Assembly (NCBI GenBank): GCA_964491875.1
Contig: CAZBIC010000016.1
Span: 82,326 to 146,325 of the forward strand
Length of the DNA: 64,000 nucleotides
Direction: 5' to 3'
DNA from: JADJPG01 sp964491875
Lineage (GTDB): Bacteria > Verrucomicrobiota > Verrucomicrobiia > Limisphaerales > JADJPG01
The notes under the pieces are model-generated. The model did not search any database. It was not told where the DNA came from and was given only the letters and a program-made list of their open reading frames with translations. The position numbers and the translations under genes were made by a program. This document shows, one piece after another, positions 7,898 to 16,724 of the stretch (position 1 is the first letter of the stretch; the number at the start of each line of letters is the position of its first letter).

Positions 7898-9142
7898 ATG
7901 CACCGGCTTAACCTTCCTTGTCTCACGCTTTGCGCCGCGGCTTTGCTCGCCGAATCTTCCGGACGGGCGGCGTCATCAACGGTGACGGTTCGGGTCTTTG
8001 CCGGAGAGTTTGATCGCCAGAATGTCGCCGTCTCGTCACTGCATCCCGGAATTTCAAACGCCCCCGCCGTCGTCGTGAAGCGTGCCGGCGCCGTGGTGCC
8101 ATCGCAGTTGGGCGAAGGCGGGTTGGTGCATTTCGTCGTCGAGAAACTCGCCGCCGGTGCGTCTGCAGATTTCGAGATCGCGTCGGCTTCGACTTCCACC
8201 GCCGCAGCCGTGCAGGCCGGAGTGAAGGTGGAACGGGCGGGAACGACCCTTGCGTTTCGCGCTGGCGATGTGGCGGCGAACTCGCGGCCGTGGATGGCGT
8301 ATCAGGCGGAGCCGGGAGATTTTCCGCGGGCGGACATCAAGCCGATCTTTAAACGGGGCGGTTACCTGCATCCGATTGCGACGCCTTCGGGCAAAGTCGT
8401 GACGGACGATTTTCCTCCCAACCATGTGCATCATCACGGTGTGTGGTGGGCGTGGACGAGCACGGTGTTTGACGGTCGCAAGCCGGACTTCTGGAACATG
8501 GGCGACGGCAAGGGGCGGGTGGAATTTGAGTCCGTGGACCGCACATGGAGCGGCGCGGTGCATGGGGGATTTCGCGCGCGTCACCGCTACGTGGATTTGA
8601 CGAGCGGCCAGCCGGTGACGGTGTTGAACGAGACGTGGCGGGTCACGGCATTCGCGCCGAAAGCCGGTTCGCGGCACTGGATTTTCGATCTCGTCACCGA
8701 ACATCGGTGCGCGACGGACAAGGAATTGAAGCTGCCGGAGTATCGCTATGGCGGGGTGGGCTTGCGCGGGAATTGGGCGTGGAACGGCGAGGGCAAGGCG
8801 CTCTTCCTCACGTCAGAAGGCGAGACGGATCGGGTGAAAGGCAACACGACCCGTGGCCGCTGGTGTGACATGGGTGGAATGCTGGACGGCGAACGTGTCG
8901 GCATCGCCATCTTGTGTCATCCGGATAATTTCCGCGCGCCGCAGCCGATGCGATTGCATCCCACGGAACCGTTCTTCAACTTCGCGCCGCAACAAGCCGG
9001 CGACATGGCGATCAAACCCGGAGAAAAATTTGTCGCGCAGTATCGATTTGTTGTTCACGACGGCGCGCCGGACAAGGCGGAGTTGGATCGCTTGTGGAAC
9101 GACTACGCGAATCCGCCCGTGGTGACAGTGGTCGGGAACTAA
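7898..9142 (+). CDS. PmoA-like (DUF6807) secreted protein
   Basis: The start at 7898 (MHRLNLPCLTLCAAALLAESSGRAA) gives a signal peptide; an AGG lies 5 nt before it. The 414-residue product has the PmoA-like domain shared by many Planctomycetes and Verrucomicrobia secreted proteins, seen in the landmarks YLHPIATPSGKVVTDDFP, NHVHHHGVWWAWT, GVGLRGNWAWNGEGKALFLTS and PFFNFAPQQAGD. Despite the family label there is no evidence for methane oxidation. The domain is probably carbohydrate-related, with clustered histidines (PNHVHHHG) that could bind metal. It is transcribed alone. Confidence 0.85.
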   Translation: MHRLNLPCLTLCAAALLAESSGRAASSTVTVRVFAGEFDRQNVAVSSLHPGISNAPAVVVKRAGAVVPSQLGEGGLVHFVVEKLAAGASADFEIASASTSTAAAVQAGVKVERAGTTLAFRAGDVAANSRPWMAYQAEPGDFPRADIKPIFKRGGYLHPIATPSGKVVTDDFPPNHVHHHGVWWAWTSTVFDGRKPDFWNMGDGKGRVEFESVDRTWSGAVHGGFRARHRYVDLTSGQPVTVLNETWRVTAFAPKAGSRHWIFDLVTEHRCATDKELKLPEYRYGGVGLRGNWAWNGEGKALFLTSEGETDRVKGNTTRGRWCDMGGMLDGERVGIAILCHPDNFRAPQPMRLHPTEPFFNFAPQQAGDMAIKPGEKFVAQYRFVVHDGAPDKAELDRLWNDYANPPVVTVVGN

Positions 9143-9154
9143 GAAGATGCTCCC

Positions 9155-9664
9155 TCAAAACGAAGCGGCCTCGGGAAGGTCGGCTTCGGGTTCCGTCGCG
9201 GGAGAAGCGGTTTGCTGGAGGTTGCCCTGGAGCGCGCGGAGAATGGCCCAGTGAACCTCGGTGCCACTGGCGGGCTTTGCAAAGAACCCGGCGACTCCGG
9301 CGGCCAGACACTCGTCACGTTCTTCGATTGCGGCGGCGGGTGCCAGCGCGACCACCGGAAGGGTTGTCGCCTCCGGGGTCGAACGAAGATCAGCGATGGC
9401 GCTCAGGCCGTCGGTATCGGGCAGGCGCGTGCTTAGGACCAACGCGTCGGGTTCTTCGCACGCCGCGGCTTCGAGTGCCTCGACGCCAGTGGAGTATTCG
9501 AGCACGAGGCAGTGGAAGCGCGACAGGCTTTCCGCGAGGGAGCGGCGGGTGGCCGGATCGTTGTCGGCGAGAATGATGGTCAGACGGGAGCCGTTTGGGG
9601 CGGCAGCGTCCGACGGCTGGTCTTGCAGTGAACAGGCCCCGAAGGGAGAGAGATTGCCATTCAT
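9155..9664 (-). CDS. Stand-alone pseudo-receiver domain protein
   Basis: From the ATG at 9664 the protein is 169 residues with one CheY-like receiver (residues 27-140) and no output domain. The acid pocket (D34, D36) and conserved lysine (AKP, K130) are kept. The phosphoacceptor aspartate is replaced by serine (PDALVLSTRLPDTDG, S78), and the switch Thr/Ser by alanine (A108). It therefore should not accept a phosphate by the usual route and may act as a constitutive binding partner. A longer open frame reaches 9784, but the extra residues come from repeat-like intergenic DNA, so the shorter start is preferred. Confidence 0.72.
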   Translation of the reverse strand: MNGNLSPFGACSLQDQPSDAAAPNGSRLTIILADNDPATRRSLAESLSRFHCLVLEYSTGVEALEAAACEEPDALVLSTRLPDTDGLSAIADLRSTPEATTLPVVALAPAAAIEERDECLAAGVAGFFAKPASGTEVHWAILRALQGNLQQTASPATEPEADLPEAASF

Positions 9665-9740
9665 ATGGTCGTGAACGGTGCGGCATCGAATCACTTGAGG
9701 AACTTTTTTGTCGGGCCTTTTGCGGATGAGAGGGAGAAAC

Positions 9741-9858
9741 CACGGATGAACACCGACAAACACCGATGAAGGCGGAGTAGACACAAATTCCCCGAATTAG
9801 GATTTCTCCCTTCGTGCCAATTCGTGAAATGCGTGTCTCATTCCTAATTCGTGTTTGC
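9741..9858. repeat. Dispersed-type intergenic repeat tract
   Basis: Three 10-nt units (CACGGATGAA, CACCGACAAA, CACCGATGAA) run from 9741 to 9770. They are followed by a tract with repeated (A)TTCGTG words (9811-9853). Such phrases read like a family of short dispersed sequences; no coding content is evident. Confidence 0.45.
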
Positions 9859-9950
9859 CGGAGTTTATCTGCGGTTGAATTCGAGTCCTATCAAACCGCT
9901 CCCGTTTGGAGCCCGGAAAAATGGCTTGGCAAGCCAGCCGCGGCCTTTGA

Positions 9951-11063
9951 ATGTTTGCCGCAATGCAATCAACGACTCTTTCCTCCAACCGCCGCGATTT
10001 CGTGAAAACCCTTTCCGCCGCCACCGCCGCGCTCGCTGTGGCTGGGCCGGCCTTCGCGCAGCCGGCACCGAAACGGAACATCAAGCTCGGGCTCGATAAC
10101 TTCGCCGTGCGCGCCATGGGCTGGAAGGCGCCGCAGCTCATCGACTACGCAGCGAAGCTCAAGACCGATTCGCTCTTCATTACGGACTTCGACGCTTTCG
10201 AGAATTTCGAGGACGGCTATCTCGCCGGCTTGAAGAGCAAGGCCGCGGACCACGGTCTGCAAATCCAGCTCGGCACCTGGAGCATCTGCCCGACCTCGAA
10301 GAGCTACAGAAACAAATGGGGAAACGCCGAGGAACATCTCGCGCTCGGCCTGCGCATGGCGAAGGCGCTCGGTTCGCCCGTGCTGCGCGTGGTGCTCGGC
10401 AACGGCGACGACCGTAAGACCGACGGCGGCATCGAGGCGCGCATCGAGGACACGGTGAAGGTTTGCAAGAGCCAACGCAGTCGCGCGATGGACGCCGGTG
10501 TGAAGATCGCGGTGGAGAATCACGCAGGCGACATGCAGGCGTGGGAACTCGTGACGCTCATCGAGGCGGCGGGCAAGGATTACGTCGGCGCGAACATGGA
10601 CTCCGGCAACGCGACGTGGACGATGGAAGATCCGCTGGCGAGCCTCGAAACGCTCGCGCCCTACGTGCTCACCACGAGCCTGCGCGATTCAGCGATTTGG
10701 GAATCCGCGAACGGCGCCACCGTGCAATGGACGGCGATGGGCGAGGGGACGATGGACCTGAAGACTTACTTCGCGCGCTTCGCGGAGCTGTGTCCGAACG
10801 TGCCGGTCCACATCGAAACCATCTCCGGCTTCAACCGTGAGCTGCCGTATCTCAAGGCGGATTTCTGGAAGGTGTGGCCGAAGGCGAAGGCGTCTGATTT
10901 TGCGCGCTTCGTGGCGCTGGCGAAGAAAGGGAAGCCACGCGACACGTGGAAGGCTCCCGCCGGCGTGGATCGCAAAGTGGCCGAGCAGGAATATCAGAAG
11001 GGCGACATCGAGCGGAGCATTGAGTATTGCAAGAAGGAGCTCGGGCTGGGGCTGAAGGGGTGA
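9951..11063 (+). CDS. Tat-exported sugar phosphate isomerase/epimerase-like TIM barrel protein
   Basis: The N-terminus carries a twin-arginine signal (SNRRDFVKTLSAATAALAVAGPAFA), so the protein is probably exported folded. The rest is an AP-endonuclease-2/xylose-isomerase-like TIM barrel with GSPVLRVVLGNG, KIAVENHAGD, GANMDSGNATW and VPVHIETISGFNREL, where E, H, D and E residues typical of the divalent-metal site can be seen. The family is common in Verrucomicrobia as secreted sugar-modifying enzymes; the substrate is unknown. The start could be 9951 or the in-frame ATG at 9963; neither has a strong ribosome-binding site. Confidence 0.87.
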   Translation: MFAAMQSTTLSSNRRDFVKTLSAATAALAVAGPAFAQPAPKRNIKLGLDNFAVRAMGWKAPQLIDYAAKLKTDSLFITDFDAFENFEDGYLAGLKSKAADHGLQIQLGTWSICPTSKSYRNKWGNAEEHLALGLRMAKALGSPVLRVVLGNGDDRKTDGGIEARIEDTVKVCKSQRSRAMDAGVKIAVENHAGDMQAWELVTLIEAAGKDYVGANMDSGNATWTMEDPLASLETLAPYVLTTSLRDSAIWESANGATVQWTAMGEGTMDLKTYFARFAELCPNVPVHIETISGFNRELPYLKADFWKVWPKAKASDFARFVALAKKGKPRDTWKAPAGVDRKVAEQEYQKGDIERSIEYCKKELGLGLKG

Positions 11064-11086
11064 TCGGAACCCATGCTTAGCCTCGT

Positions 11087-11536
11087 ATGCAGCCCAAGGA
11101 ACTCACGGGATGGCTGGTCTTGCTGATCATTTGGATCGGATTGATTTGGATCGGTGGCGGGGTCAGAAACTTAGGCGAGGTTGCGACAGCGTATGCGCCT
11201 TACTTTTCAGACTACCCTGCACTTCGTGCCGCTACGATTGCTTTTCAAATCCTTGGTGGGGCTGGCATCGCTACTTGGGCTTATACAGCTTGGCTTCTTT
11301 ATCGCCGGGAACGCGGTACGTTGGCGCGAGCCAAAATCACATTGTTGGCCGGGGCGTCGCTTCGAATCGCCGCGGCTTTTAGCATCCCGTTGTTTGCGGA
11401 ATTGCCGCGAGAGTTATCGGACCCAATGATGCAACAGGCTGTGATGATGGGCTTATTTGTGGCGGTGTTTACGGGAGTTTGGCATCAGTATTTGGTGCGA
11501 TCTCGGAAGGTAAGAGAAATCTTTGACAGTCATTGA
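11087..11536 (+). CDS. DUF2569-family membrane protein
   Basis: A 149-residue protein with four predicted membrane segments: WLVLLIIWIGLIWIGG, ATIAFQILGGAGIATWAYTAW, ITLLAGASLRIAAAFSI and AVMMGLFVAVFTGVWHQYL. It opens with the GWL...LI pattern typical of DUF2569. Base composition is visibly more AT-rich than its neighbours. It lies 23 bp after the TIM-barrel gene. No function is known for the family. Confidence 0.72.
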   Translation: MQPKELTGWLVLLIIWIGLIWIGGGVRNLGEVATAYAPYFSDYPALRAATIAFQILGGAGIATWAYTAWLLYRRERGTLARAKITLLAGASLRIAAAFSIPLFAELPRELSDPMMQQAVMMGLFVAVFTGVWHQYLVRSRKVREIFDSH

Positions 11537-11548
11537 AGATCAGTTTGC

Positions 11549-12016
11549 ATGCATACCACCTTCATGCACGAAGCCATCCGGCTCTCGCTCGAAAAGATGC
11601 GCGCTGGTTGCGGCGGGCCGTTCGGTGCGGTGGTTGTGAAGGATGGCAAAATCATCGGGCGCGGCTGGAACCAGGTGACCTCCTCGAACGATCCCACGGC
11701 GCACGCCGAGGTCGTGGCCATTCGCGAGGCGTGTGCGGCGTTGAACTCGTTCCGGCTGGAAGGCTGCGAACTCTACTCCAGTTGCGAGCCGTGTCCCATG
11801 TGTCTCGCGGCCATCTACTGGGCGCGCCTCGACCGGCTCTATTTCGCGGCGTCGCGCGGGGATGCCGCCGCCGTCGGATTCGATGACGAATGGCTCTACA
11901 CGGAGATTCCCAAGGCCGTACAGGACCGGAACCTGCCGACCACGCAGCTGCTTCGCGACGAGGCGCTACCCGCGTTTCAGGAGTGGCTGACGCTTCCCGG
12001 CCGCATTGAGTATTGA
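11549..12016 (+). CDS. Nucleoside/guanine deaminase (CDA fold)
   Basis: The 155-residue protein has the zinc-deaminase motifs HAEVVAIREA (zinc ligand H52, proton shuttle E54) and SSCEPCPMC (zinc ligands C82, C85). The C-terminus IPKAVQDRNLPTTQLLRDEALPAFQEW fits bacterial guanine deaminases (GuaD type) better than tRNA adenosine deaminase, which has a basic C-terminal helix. It would convert guanine to xanthine for purine salvage. It starts 12 nt after the DUF2569 stop. Exact substrate is not proven by sequence. Confidence 0.88.
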   Translation: MHTTFMHEAIRLSLEKMRAGCGGPFGAVVVKDGKIIGRGWNQVTSSNDPTAHAEVVAIREACAALNSFRLEGCELYSSCEPCPMCLAAIYWARLDRLYFAASRGDAAAVGFDDEWLYTEIPKAVQDRNLPTTQLLRDEALPAFQEWLTLPGRIEY

Positions 12017-12091
12017 AGCTCTTCGCAGTTTTCCCGGCTAAACCTTCCCTCCGTTGCCTTCCCGGGTCGCAGAGCGACCAGTCGACGGTAG

Positions 12092-12268
12092 CCGTGGGCT
12101 TCAGCCCACGGTGCGGAGAATTGATATCAACGCGTCGCGGAGCGACGCTTGAAATCCAGCCAAGTTGGAGAGCCCGTTCAGTCGTCGCTCCGCGACTCAA
12201 GACTCTCGTTGGCTCCAGTTCCGTGGACTGAAGTCCACGGCTACCCTCGTTGCCTCGCTCCGCGAGGC
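12092..12268. repeat. Cluster of four REP-like hairpin repeats
   Basis: The 384-bp gap after the deaminase gene holds four short near-perfect palindromes: 12092-12111 (CCGTGGGCT / AGCCCACGG), 12132-12148 (GCGTCGC / GCGACGC), 12221-12240 (CCGTGGACT / AGTCCACGG) and 12253-12267 (CCTCGC / GCGAGG). The first and third share GTAGCCGTGG edges in opposite orientation. The second and fourth share the CGC-TCC/GGA-GCG core. They look like members of two dispersed extragenic palindrome families. No gene is seen here. Confidence 0.75.
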
Positions 12269-12399
12269 CAGGGCCGCCGGGGCCACCCAACTGCTTGCCA
12301 GAACCTGAGATTGAGATTGAACAGGCGCCGCTCCCTGATGTCTCATCTGTGTCCCGACGGTTGTTTGTTCGTGCGGTTGTCCGAGTTGTAAGTCGTATC

Positions 12400-12642
12400 A
12401 TGAATGTCTTCAGACTGGTGCTGTGTCTGACCGGTTTGGCTGTGTATCTTCTCGCGAAGCAGTTCCTGCCATCCACCGAAGTCTCCGAACCCTCCCCGGC
12501 CACGGCGGTCTCGCCAAAGCCCGCGACGGTGGAGTGGCTTCCGGTCACGCCCGTGACACCCAGCCTCCCAATTACTCCGCGCGCTGAGGTGTTGACGGTG
12601 GTGCCGACGGTGGTGGGCCTGAAGAAGACTGCCGAGCAGTAA
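12400..12642 (+). CDS. Small membrane-anchored hypothetical protein
   Basis: Starting at 12400, an 80-residue product begins with one hydrophobic helix (MNVFRLVLCLTGLAVYLLAKQF) and continues with a Pro/Val/Thr-rich tail. The frame is open further upstream to 12250, but that part overlaps repeat DNA. It may be a real small envelope protein or a chance frame. Nothing ties it to a family. Confidence 0.42.
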   Translation: MNVFRLVLCLTGLAVYLLAKQFLPSTEVSEPSPATAVSPKPATVEWLPVTPVTPSLPITPRAEVLTVVPTVVGLKKTAEQ

Positions 12643-12815
12643 CGCTTTCTACAGTTCGCGGCTTTTCGTGGCGGAAAGGGAATCTCCAAGGATGGACGAA
12701 CCGCGATGACGCTTTTCAAGCCACGGCTGTCGCGCACGGCCCGGGTTCCGTAGCAATCCGTGCCGTCCGTGATGACCGTGGCTGAAGTTTTCTCCCGCTA
12801 AAATTCACCGCGGTT

Positions 12816-13814
12816 TTACGGCCGCGCGGAAATCTCCAGCATCCGCTCAATCGGCAGGCGCGCGCGCTGGATGATCTCCGGGCTCAACTCCACGCGCGGC
12901 CCGAGGTTCTCCATGCAATCGAGCACTTTCTCCAGCGTGTTCATCTTCATGAACCGGCACTCGTTGCAGCGACAGTTGTCCGTTGGCGCGGGGATGAACT
13001 GCTTGTCGGGACATTCTTTCTGCAACCGGTGCAACATGCCAGCCTCGGTCGCGATGATGATCTGCGGCGACTTGGCCTGCTTGCAGTAGGTGACCATCTT
13101 CTCCGTCGAGCAAACTTCGTCCGCGAGCATGCGCACGGCCTTCGGGCATTCAGGATGCGCGACGAGCGGCGCGTTCGGGAACTCGCGGCGGATGCGCGAG
13201 ATGCTGGCGTGGGTCCACTCGACGTGGACGTAACAGTTGCCCTTCCACAACGTCATCGGGCGACCGGTCTGCTCCATCACCCACGAGCCGAGGTTTTCGT
13301 CCGGCACGAAAAGCAGGTCGCGATCTTTTGGCGCGGCATTGACGATCTTCACTGCGTTGCCGCTGGTGCAGATGACGTCGCTGAGCGCCTTCACCTCCGC
13401 GCTGCAATTGATGTAGGTGACGGTGTAGAAATTGGGGTTCGTATCCTGCAGCGCCTTGAGCTTGGGGCCGGGGCAGCTGGATTCGAGCGAGCAACCGGCG
13501 TCCTTGTCCGGCAGCACGACGATTTTGTTCGGGTTCAGAATCTTCGCCGTTTCCGCCATGAAGTGGACGCCGCAGAAGACGATGACATCCGCGCTGGTCT
13601 TGGCCGCCTGTTGCGCGAGGCCGAGGGAATCACCGACGTAATCCGCGATGTCCTGGATTTCGCCGACCTGATAATTGTGCGCGAGGATGACGGCGTTGAG
13701 CTTCTTCTTCAGCGCGAGAATCTCGCGGGAGAGCGCGTCGAACTGCGCGGGCGGCATCGGCTTGCGGACTTGAAAACGGTCCACGCCGGGCTGGATCTCG
13801 GTGACATCGATCAT
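12816..13814 (-). CDS. nadA: Quinolinate synthase NadA
   Basis: NadA condenses iminoaspartate with dihydroxyacetone phosphate to quinolinate in de novo NAD synthesis, using a [4Fe-4S] cluster. From the start at 13814 (MIDVTEIQPGVDRF) the 332-residue protein shows AVILAHNYQVGEIQDIADYVGDSL, VFCGVHFMAETAKIL, CTSGNAVKI, HPECPKAV and the C-terminal CRCNECRFMKMNT. Cysteines for the cluster are at CGVHF, HPEC and the C-terminal group. The open frame extends 21 codons upstream without family-like sequence. nadB and nadC are not adjacent. Confidence 0.95.
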   Translation of the reverse strand: MIDVTEIQPGVDRFQVRKPMPPAQFDALSREILALKKKLNAVILAHNYQVGEIQDIADYVGDSLGLAQQAAKTSADVIVFCGVHFMAETAKILNPNKIVVLPDKDAGCSLESSCPGPKLKALQDTNPNFYTVTYINCSAEVKALSDVICTSGNAVKIVNAAPKDRDLLFVPDENLGSWVMEQTGRPMTLWKGNCYVHVEWTHASISRIRREFPNAPLVAHPECPKAVRMLADEVCSTEKMVTYCKQAKSPQIIIATEAGMLHRLQKECPDKQFIPAPTDNCRCNECRFMKMNTLEKVLDCMENLGPRVELSPEIIQRARLPIERMLEISARP

Positions 13815-13979
13815 GGTGGCAGCGTATCGCCCTGAATCCGGCGAGTCAAACCGCGGGCTTCCGAGCCGAGCCAGCAACCTCCCGGCGCCACGGCGGATGA
13901 AATCTCGTTTGCGCTTTCAGTGGCGACGTACAAGATCGACTCCAGCCCGGCTTCGAGTCCGGGCGTAAAAACTATTGCC

Positions 13980-14237
13980 GTGAAGATTCTGATCCTCGCC
14001 CTGATTTGCAGTGTCATTCCGATTTTCTTCGGATTCGTCTTCCTGCACGGAACGAAGAACCGCCTGGCCTCGTTGCGAGAGCGTTGTCGGGTGGCGCCGG
14101 ACCGAGCTCGGGCGATCGCGGAATACGAATCTGCCCGCGTGGCGTTTCCGGCGAGCCTGATTGCGCGCTGGTTCGGGTTTGGACCGGTCGATTCGGTCGC
14201 GCAGAATAATTCTTCCAACGCGCCGCGAGCGTCGTAG
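13980..14237 (+). CDS. Small single-pass membrane protein
   Basis: From GTG at 13980 the product is 85 residues: a hydrophobic N-terminal helix (LILALICSVIPIFFGFVFL), then LHGTKNRLASLRERCRVAPDRARAIAEYESARVAFPASLIARW. The charged helix after the membrane segment vaguely recalls LemA-type proteins but is too short to place. An alternative GTG at 13920 adds 20 residues. It ends 9 nt before the NAD(P)HX gene, suggesting co-transcription. Confidence 0.5.
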   Translation: MKILILALICSVIPIFFGFVFLHGTKNRLASLRERCRVAPDRARAIAEYESARVAFPASLIARWFGFGPVDSVAQNNSSNAPRAS

Positions 14238-14246
14238 CCTTCGGGC

Positions 14247-15662
14247 ATGCCCGCACCCGTTGTCACTGTCGCGCAAATGCGCGAGTGGGAAAAGGTCACC
14301 TGGACTTCCGGCGTCACGGAAGATGCTGTGATGCGCACGGCTGGCGCGCTGGTGGCGCGTTGGGCGGAGCAGATGTCGAAGGAGAACGATCTCGTCCTGT
14401 TCCTCGCTGGCAAGGGTCACAACGGCGATGACGCCGCGTACGGGTGCGAGTTCATTCGAGGTCGGAGGGGAGAGTTGATCCGAGTAGTCGATCCGGAAGA
14501 TTGCCTGCGTCAGTTGCCGGCGCTGCTGGAACGCAAGCCCGCGCTGATCGTCGATGGCTTGTTCGGTATTGGCTTGAACCGCCCGCTGTCCGGGGCGTGG
14601 ATGAACCTCATCGAACGCATCAATGAATCGGGCGTCCCAATTCTCGCAGTGGATGTCCCCAGCGGTTTGAACTCCGACACCGGCTTGCCGCTCGACGTGG
14701 CGATTCGCGCGGAACGCACCGTGACCTTTGGCGCGGTGAAACAAGGATTGCTCAAGACCACTGCCGTTGGCTTCGTCGGGAAGCTCGAAGTCGCGAGCGA
14801 CATCGGGCTGCTGCCTTATCCTTTTACGACGGACATCAACGTGACGGCCGCCGGGGATTTCGCCGGCTTTCCGCCGAAGCGTCCCATCGCCGGGCACAAG
14901 GGTACCTTTGGACACGTGGCGATTGTCGCCGGCAGTCCGGGTTATCACGGTGCGGCGGTTTTGGCGGCGCGTGGAGCGCAGCGGGCGCAGCCGGGATTAA
15001 TCACCGTCATCGCCCATGAGGCGGTCAGGATGCCCATCGCAGCACAATTGCAGGCCGCGATGGTTTACGCGGGACCGGAGGATTTCATGTTGCCAGATTC
15101 GTGCAGTGCGATCGTTGTCGGTCCCGGGCTGGCGTTCTCCGAATTGTCAGATCGCTTCAAGCGCTCCATCCGCCGTCTCTGGCAGGATTCGCCGTTACCG
15201 ATCGTAGCGGATGCCAGCGCGCTGGACTGGCTTCCGGACGGGCCGTGTCCGACGGACGCCCTGCGCGTCATGACGCCTCATCCCGGTGAAGCGGCGCGGT
15301 TGCTGCAATGCTCGGTCGCCGAAGTGCAGCGGGACCGCGTGATGGCGGTGCGCGAGCTCTCGCGGCGCTGGGGCAATGCCATCGTGGTGCTCAAAGGTCA
15401 TCAGACGATGATGGGCCGGGGACGCGAGGAGATTTACGTGAACAACTCCGGGAACCCGCACCTGGCTCAAGGTGGCAGCGGCGATTTGCTGGCCGGGTAT
15501 CTGGGCGGGTTGCTGGCGCAGTCCGCCTTGCAGAAGGATCCCGTGTTCACGGTGCGATTTGGCGTCTGGCAACACGGCGCTGCGGCGGATGTGTTGCTGG
15601 CTCGACGGCCTAATTTTTCCATCGAAGAGCTGGCGGATGAACTTGGTCTCGTGCGGTCGTGA
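14247..15662 (+). CDS. nnr: Bifunctional NAD(P)H-hydrate epimerase / ADP-dependent dehydratase
   Basis: The 471-residue protein repairs hydrated NAD(P)H. Residues 1-205 form the YjeF-N epimerase with the dinucleotide loop GKGHNGDDAAYG, VDGLFGIGLNRP and VDVPSGLNSDTG. Residues 210-471 form the ribokinase-like dehydratase with GTFGHVAIVAGSPGYHGAAVLAARGA, VVGPGL, MTPHPGEAARLL, VLKGHQT and AQGGSGDLLAGYLGGLLA, which contains the catalytic GxGD. Length and domain order match bacterial Nnr. The epimerase loop is GHNGDD rather than the more usual GNNGGD, a mild deviation that should leave function intact. nadA lies divergently upstream, so NAD synthesis and repair genes are neighbours. Confidence 0.95.
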   Translation: MPAPVVTVAQMREWEKVTWTSGVTEDAVMRTAGALVARWAEQMSKENDLVLFLAGKGHNGDDAAYGCEFIRGRRGELIRVVDPEDCLRQLPALLERKPALIVDGLFGIGLNRPLSGAWMNLIERINESGVPILAVDVPSGLNSDTGLPLDVAIRAERTVTFGAVKQGLLKTTAVGFVGKLEVASDIGLLPYPFTTDINVTAAGDFAGFPPKRPIAGHKGTFGHVAIVAGSPGYHGAAVLAARGAQRAQPGLITVIAHEAVRMPIAAQLQAAMVYAGPEDFMLPDSCSAIVVGPGLAFSELSDRFKRSIRRLWQDSPLPIVADASALDWLPDGPCPTDALRVMTPHPGEAARLLQCSVAEVQRDRVMAVRELSRRWGNAIVVLKGHQTMMGRGREEIYVNNSGNPHLAQGGSGDLLAGYLGGLLAQSALQKDPVFTVRFGVWQHGAAADVLLARRPNFSIEELADELGLVRS

Positions 15663-15750
15663 GAAGGCTTTTGCGCTGGCGTGTTCAATTGATGCCGGTT
15701 GCCGAGGAAATTTCCTTCCTTTGCCCCATACCCTTTGCTATCCAACCCGC

Positions 15751-16704
15751 ATGATTCGCCGGTTCGCTCTTGTGTTGGCTGTGGTTGTTTTGTCTGTCGG
15801 TGCGGTTCTTTGCGCACGGGCGGCGACGTTTGCCCTGACCGACGGAACAACTCTCGAAGGGGACCCGATTTCCCCCAACGCACAGGGCTTGGTGGTGAGA
15901 AAGGCGGACGGCAGCTTTGCCAACCGTGTCGGGTGGACGAATTTTACCCAGGAAGCCCTCAAGGAGTTCCTGAAGCTCCAGCCCAAGTCCAAGGCGTTTG
16001 TTGAACCTTATCTCGAAGAGGACGAAGCCGACGCTGAGAAGGCGGCCGCGCCCGTCATCAAACTGAAGGATCATCCCCGGATGGAACGCCCGGATCCGAA
16101 GGCTGGAATGGGGTCGCTGTTTTCCTCCACGCTGACGCTGGTGTTGTTGCTCCTGGTTTACGCCGGAAACATCTATGCGGGCTTCGAGATCGGAATCTTC
16201 CGCAATTACCATCCTGGCATGGTGGCGGGCATTGCAGCGGTGGCGCCGGTGATCGGCCCGGTGATTTTCCTCTGTCTGCCGACGAGAATTCAGAAGAGCC
16301 TCGACGAATTGGGCGCGGAATCCATGGCCGAACACGGCGGCGAAGTGACGCAGCTTTCCTACGTGCATCCCGGCTCGAAGGCGCCGACCCCCGAGGAACA
16401 AGCGGCGCAGGAAGCGGCCGCCGCCCAGGCCCAGGTCACTGTGTATCAGCGCGGCAAGACCACCTTCAACCGGCGCTTCTTCGAAACCAAATTCTCCGGC
16501 TTCCTCAAAGCTGTGCCGGGCGACGCGGAGAAGGACAAGGAGATCTACGTGAAGTCCGCCCGTGGCGAGTATGTCACCACGCACCTCACCCGCGTGGAAG
16601 CCAATGAAGTCATTGTGCAGGTCCAGAAGGGCGGCGCGACTGCCGACGTCATTGTGCCGTTCGGCGAGATCGTGGAAATCCAGGTTCGTCCCCGCGGTTC
16701 CTGA
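15751..16704 (+). CDS. Secreted/membrane protein of unknown function
   Basis: From 15751 (MIRRFALVLAVVVLSVGAVLCARAATF) the 317-residue protein has a signal peptide or anchor. A small beta domain follows (FALTDGTTLEGDP, NRVGWTNFTQEALKEFLKL), then two adjacent membrane segments (LTLVLLLLVYAGNIYAGFEI and MVAGIAAVAPVIGPVIFLCLP). The cytoplasmic or periplasmic tail is rich in Ala/Gln (EEQAAQEAAAAQAQVTVYQRG) and ends with VIVPFGEIVEIQVRP. Homologues with this layout are common, but unnamed, in Verrucomicrobia. It is co-directional with the adenylate kinase gene 20 bp downstream. Confidence 0.7.
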   Translation: MIRRFALVLAVVVLSVGAVLCARAATFALTDGTTLEGDPISPNAQGLVVRKADGSFANRVGWTNFTQEALKEFLKLQPKSKAFVEPYLEEDEADAEKAAAPVIKLKDHPRMERPDPKAGMGSLFSSTLTLVLLLLVYAGNIYAGFEIGIFRNYHPGMVAGIAAVAPVIGPVIFLCLPTRIQKSLDELGAESMAEHGGEVTQLSYVHPGSKAPTPEEQAAQEAAAAQAQVTVYQRGKTTFNRRFFETKFSGFLKAVPGDAEKDKEIYVKSARGEYVTTHLTRVEANEVIVQVQKGGATADVIVPFGEIVEIQVRPRGS

Positions 16705-16724
16705 ACCATTCAAACTTTCGTACC

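Noticed and set aside
9665..9784. Upstream extension of the receiver protein to 9784
   Set aside because: The extra 40 residues derive from intergenic repeat words and do not resemble a domain or signal.
12061..12280. Possible CRISPR array in the repeat cluster after the deaminase gene
   Set aside because: The repeats differ from each other, alternate in orientation and lack uniform spacers; no cas genes are present.
11652..12737. A 361-codon minus-strand frame over the deaminase gene and the repeat cluster
   Set aside because: It crosses hairpin repeats and is antisense to a convincing deaminase; the product is repetitive and unlike any family.
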